This document shows, piece after piece, positions 6,866 to 10,255 of a DNA stretch of 10,255 nt. How positions within the stretch are numbered: position 1 is the stretch's first letter; every line of letters starts with the position of its first letter. The notes below the pieces were generated by a model. It was not told the DNA's origin, made no database searches, and was given only the letters and a program-made list of their open reading frames with translations. A program made the position numbers and the translations under genes. Location: NCBI GenBank assembly GCA_017464045.1, contig JAFUEG010000260.1, forward strand, positions 1 through 10,255, in the 5' to 3' direction. Origin of the DNA: Lachnospiraceae bacterium (GTDB taxonomy: Bacteria; Bacillota_A; Clostridia; Lachnospirales; Lachnospiraceae).

Positions 6866-9328
6866 CTACTCATACTTAAGCTGAAGCGCTATCTTCATCT
6901 TCCTGAGTGACCTAACCGGGAACAGCGAAACCAAAGTAAATACCACCCACAAAATCACCAGAAATACCACATACATTTTTATATCATAGGATACGTTGAA
7001 CCCACCTGCCAACGAATTCAAAAGTCTTCTAAACGGAATAAATGCCAGAATTGCCGCAGGAAGAGAAACTATAAGTGCAATCGCCGACGATATCATACTC
7101 TCAAGGATAAACATAAATGAGAGCTTATCCCTCGTCATAGCCGTCGACATAAGCACGGCACACTCACGTTTTCTTCCTTCAAAGCCGATAAGCTGATTAC
7201 TTATCATACCGATTACCGTAAGCGCAACTCCCAGTATGATTACAAGCATAAGCATGGACTTCATACCTGTTTTTTTACCTTCCCAAGTGGCATTATATTC
7301 ATCCAGTGTCAGAACATCATATATAACAGTGCCTGAGTATTTTTTAATCTTTGACTTTATCTCCTCAGGGTTGTCACATCTTACATATATTTCACTCGGA
7401 TAATCATGAAATATATCTATATAATTATCCATCGATATTACGATTGAATTAGAGGTCGAATCATAATTATTACTGTCTATATATCCACCGACCTTAAGTG
7501 TCTTTTTGATAGGCAGGTAACTGTCTGAATTAAAGGTTAGCTCTACCTCATCTCCCGTTTTTACACCAAATTTATCTGCAATTGCTTTGTCTATATAAAA
7601 TGTATCGTTATCTATATCTGAAGGCAGATTTTTAATACCGATCAAAAGCGAAAAACCTTCTTTAGGAAATCCAAATATATTAACATCCTTGGTATAATCA
7701 TTTATTGTTATTTTTTTCTCAACCTTATAAACTGTCTCAGTTTTGCTTACTCCTTCCAAATCATCTATGTAAGAAAACATCGAAGCCTTCTGATCGTTAT
7801 TAAGCTGTATCTGGATATCGGCATCAAAGGTCTTTATGTCATATATCGCATCGAGCGATGTTACAAATATAAAAAGTACTATCGCAAGTGCTGCTGCCGT
7901 TATACAAAGTACTCCGCTTCCTACAGTACTTTTTCTTGCAAAACACTCAAGAGCTGCAAGCTTTGCAACCGGCTTTTCCCTTTTATCAAAATGCTTTACC
8001 AAAAGACCTGAACAAAGGCAAAGCAAAACCGGAAATAAAAGTGAAATTCCAAATATGATAAATGCAAAGCTTATAAACATAGCCGCAATATTATCGGTTA
8101 CAACAAGTAAAACTATTGATACAAGAATCATAATTGCACCTAAGGTATAGGACACCTTGTTAAGCTTATACTTTGTATCCTTGTTATCAAATATAATGTC
8201 TCTGATAGAGGTTCTTGATGCCTTAACAATCTCCTTAATCGAACAGATACATTCTATGAAAATTGCAATCAGTATAACTGCTATATAAGCACCTATTCCG
8301 GTTTTTCCGAAATCTACCGAAACACTTGCATCCTTTGAATCAACCGATATTATACCTCCAAGCAAAATGCTTCTCACAATCTTATAAAGAACGCATCCGA
8401 TTATACCTCCGAACAAGCCGTAAAGTCCTGTCTCCGCAAGTAAAAATCCTGTAGTAAATCTGTTAGATAAACCAAGACTTCTAAATGTACCCACGACTGA
8501 CATACGTTCACTGACTATACGCTGTGAAACCGACATGGTTACAAATATTACCAACAGCAGACACACGGCAAACATTAAAAGGAAGATAAGCGTTATAATC
8601 TTAATCATAGCATTAATCTCATCGTCATCTATAATCTTTCCGACATCAGCTCTGTAGTCTCTCTCCTTAAGAATATCTACAACCTCGTCCGCCTCATCAT
8701 CATCCAAAACATCTATGTAAGCCTGCGCATATATAAGCTCTCCGTCAAAATCAAGCTTAAGCATTCCCTCTTTACTACGAAGTACAAGGTTTGCTCCGTT
8801 TGCCATACCTTTTTCAGAAAGAATCACACTTATCTTATATGAAACAGCCTCACCCGCATCACTGTATAAGACAAGCTCATCACCTACACTTAATCCATAG
8901 CTTCCGGCAAGCTTTTTCGATATAGCAGCCTCATCGTCATTTAAGTTAATTTTCTCTCCGATAAGACGCATCTTATAAGCCATGTCAAAATCCATAGATT
9001 CTACAGTATAGCTTTTCGAATGAAAATAGTTGTAAAAGCCTTCCGGTATCTCTATGCTTCCGCCCTGTCTTGTGGTTATAAGCAATGTATTTACCGGTAT
9101 ATCCATGTCCAGGATAGCTTCATCCACTCCAAGTTCATCCGTTATGATGATATCGCTTGTACCTGTTACCTGAGTAAGCAGATTCTTAACGAGATACTCC
9201 ATCGAACCGGACATGTCTATGCAAAGGAGTGCCGAAAATGAACAGCTTGCTATACATACGAATAAAAGCAAGGTTCGAAGCGGTTTTGAAAATATATTTT
9301 TTAAAGTGTGCTTTATCATTATACGCAT
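6866..9328 (-). CDS. FtsX-type ABC transporter permease (two FtsX domains, about ten membrane segments)
   Basis: An 820-residue membrane protein built of two similar halves. By eye: a first membrane segment (about 17-37), an outside domain of about 200 residues (38-240), three segments (241-264, 296-316, 345-366), a central pair (395-412, 416-440), a segment at 470-492, a second outside domain of about 195 residues (493-689) and a final group (690-711, 737-766, 784-805). FtsX-like features include SVSQRIVSERMSVVGTFRSLG (266-286) and the matching GFEGRKRECAVLMSTAM (715-731), the cytoplasmic coupling regions next to the ATPase. Such permeases with a MacB/LolD-type ATPase usually move or extract lipoproteins, peptides or envelope factors rather than import nutrients. 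AAGGAGG (minus strand 9346-9340) lies 11 bases before the ATG and directly abuts the upstream peptidase stop, suggesting translational coupling. BceB is unlikely because it has a single large outside loop. Confidence 0.93.
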   Translation of the reverse strand: MRIMIKHTLKNIFSKPLRTLLLFVCIASCSFSALLCIDMSGSMEYLVKNLLTQVTGTSDIIITDELGVDEAILDMDIPVNTLLITTRQGGSIEIPEGFYNYFHSKSYTVESMDFDMAYKMRLIGEKINLNDDEAAISKKLAGSYGLSVGDELVLYSDAGEAVSYKISVILSEKGMANGANLVLRSKEGMLKLDFDGELIYAQAYIDVLDDDEADEVVDILKERDYRADVGKIIDDDEINAMIKIITLIFLLMFAVCLLLVIFVTMSVSQRIVSERMSVVGTFRSLGLSNRFTTGFLLAETGLYGLFGGIIGCVLYKIVRSILLGGIISVDSKDASVSVDFGKTGIGAYIAVILIAIFIECICSIKEIVKASRTSIRDIIFDNKDTKYKLNKVSYTLGAIMILVSIVLLVVTDNIAAMFISFAFIIFGISLLFPVLLCLCSGLLVKHFDKREKPVAKLAALECFARKSTVGSGVLCITAAALAIVLFIFVTSLDAIYDIKTFDADIQIQLNNDQKASMFSYIDDLEGVSKTETVYKVEKKITINDYTKDVNIFGFPKEGFSLLIGIKNLPSDIDNDTFYIDKAIADKFGVKTGDEVELTFNSDSYLPIKKTLKVGGYIDSNNYDSTSNSIVISMDNYIDIFHDYPSEIYVRCDNPEEIKSKIKKYSGTVIYDVLTLDEYNATWEGKKTGMKSMLMLVIILGVALTVIGMISNQLIGFEGRKRECAVLMSTAMTRDKLSFMFILESMISSAIALIVSLPAAILAFIPFRRLLNSLAGGFNVSYDIKMYVVFLVILWVVFTLVSLFPVRSLRKMKIALQLKYE

Positions 9329-9346
9329 TTTCTTATCTTCCTCCTT

Positions 9347-10255
9347 TTACCATCTGCTTACTCTGTCTTCAGGATCCACATACATTCCGTCTCCCGGCTT
9401 TACATCATAAAGCTCATAGAATTCATCCGTTGACGAAAGCACTGCATTTACTCTTATACACTCGGGACTGTGTTCATCGGTTTGAAGCTTATCCATCGCT
9501 GCAGTATCCTCGAGCATCATGCACCAGATATATGCATAATTTTCAAAAATTTTACTTCTTTGCTCATCGGTTTTTGCTATCTTCATAAGACACTCCATAC
9601 CACCCTTATCCGCATAATTTTCACTGCAGGTAAGCTCACCGTTTACATGATATATATCCATAATCGTAAATGTCGAATAATATTCAATCATCCTATCCAT
9701 TCTGTTTTCAAGCTCTTCCCTGTCTTCCTTACTTATCCAGTCAGGATTGTAATTACCGTCCGCATCATAGTTGATACAGTTTGAATCAAAGGCGTGCCCC
9801 ATCTCATGAGCAACTACCATTCCAAGTCCTCCGAGGTTGGTATAATAATCCTCATCTACGTCAAAGTATGGCGCATGCATAATAGCCACTGTTATGTTAA
9901 ATGAATTGTCTATACCATACATGGAATTAACCGTCTGTGCAGACATAATAGGCTCGGATTTGTCATGTGCCTTACCTATCATATCAAGCTCTTTATTATA
10001 ATTATCCTTATTAACATTTACATATGTTATAAAGGCATCATCTCCGATAAGCTTTGCATCATTTTTATCCACCTCATGCGGGGTTCCGCCGCCCTTAACA
10101 AAATACATATTGTCAAGCTTCTTTATCAGTCCTTTTCTGGTTGTCTCGCTAAGCCAGTCTGCCTCATTTATAAGCTGTCTATAGCCCTCCTTAATGTCCT
10201 CGTACATACGTGTAAGCTCTTCGTCCATTTCCTCCGTATAGTACTTATCAGCATA
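9347..10255 (-). CDS. M13-family (neprilysin/PepO-like) zinc metallopeptidase, C-terminal part
   Basis: The frame is open to the right edge of the window, so the 5' end is missing and 302 residues are seen; the ATG at 10228 is internal. Family features are clear: zinc motif HEMGH (H150, E151, H154), third zinc ligand and partner in ENYAD (E212, D216), and the HSPECIRVN segment whose His (262) and Arg (268) match the transition-state and carboxylate-binding residues of neprilysin. Whole M13 proteins have roughly 630-750 residues, so more than half lies outside. Two departures: the substrate-binding NAYY motif reads NSMY (residues 110-113), and the usual C-terminal CxxW reads VSRW, lacking the Cys. 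Signal peptide and location cannot be judged. It is the first visible gene of the minus-strand operon, 17 bases before the permease start, so it probably works with the transporter, for example by cleaving a peptide substrate or signal. Confidence 0.93.
   Translation of the reverse strand, partial: YADKYYTEEMDEELTRMYEDIKEGYRQLINEADWLSETTRKGLIKKLDNMYFVKGGGTPHEVDKNDAKLIGDDAFITYVNVNKDNYNKELDMIGKAHDKSEPIMSAQTVNSMYGIDNSFNITVAIMHAPYFDVDEDYYTNLGGLGMVVAHEMGHAFDSNCINYDADGNYNPDWISKEDREELENRMDRMIEYYSTFTIMDIYHVNGELTCSENYADKGGMECLMKIAKTDEQRSKIFENYAYIWCMMLEDTAAMDKLQTDEHSPECIRVNAVLSSTDEFYELYDVKPGDGMYVDPEDRVSRW

Noticed and set aside
6071..9328. BceAB-type bacitracin resistance transporter
   Set aside because: The permease has two outside domains of similar size in two FtsX halves, and the regulator-kinase pair is LytTR/GHKL rather than the OmpR-like BceRS type.
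9229..9588. 119-codon plus-strand ORF across the permease-peptidase junction
   Set aside because: It is antisense to two well-supported genes, has no domain and looks like a chance frame.
10226..10228. ATG as the start of the M13 peptidase
   Set aside because: The frame stays open to the window edge (nine more codons) and the visible part is less than half a normal M13 protein, so this Met is internal.

Overview
The window is AT-rich and uses the codons and Shine-Dalgarno sites (GGAGG type) of a low-GC Gram-positive bacterium. Its gene content (a PocR-domain hybrid kinase, an AgrC/AgrA-type GHKL-LytTR pair, a large FtsX-type ABC permease and an M13 peptidase) suggests a Clostridia member, most likely Lachnospiraceae (Butyrivibrio/Roseburia-like). 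That taxonomic call is inference from gene types and composition, not from a marker gene.

Left part, plus strand (1-3407): a signalling operon. It opens with the 3' end of a protein that finishes in a CheY-like receiver domain. After 29 bases comes a 900-residue hybrid histidine kinase with the order PocR sensor, HisKA, HATPase, degenerate receiver, intact receiver, HPt and a helical tail. Together they look like a multi-step phosphorelay that may respond to a small metabolite.

Middle (3408-3743): the only gene-free stretch above 300 bases. Nearly all of it (3415-3727) is one long imperfect palindrome with 33-bp terminal arms (32/33 identical). Each arm holds a sigma-A-like promoter pointing inward, and there is a nested central hairpin. 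It sits 7 bp after one stop codon and 16 bp from the stop of the convergent gene. It carries no convincing ORF and is the least explained part of the window.

Right part, minus strand (10255 down to 3744): five co-directional genes, read as M13 zinc metallopeptidase (5' end outside the window), FtsX-type ABC permease, ABC ATPase, LytTR response regulator and GHKL sensor kinase. The peptidase and permease are tightly coupled (17 bases apart). The regulator-kinase pair has its own well-formed promoter, with a 22-bp dyad just upstream that could be an operator. The layout suggests a membrane peptide-sensing or peptide-handling module: the ABC complex and peptidase act on a peptide or envelope substrate, and the two-component system sets expression. 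The substrate cannot be read from the sequence.
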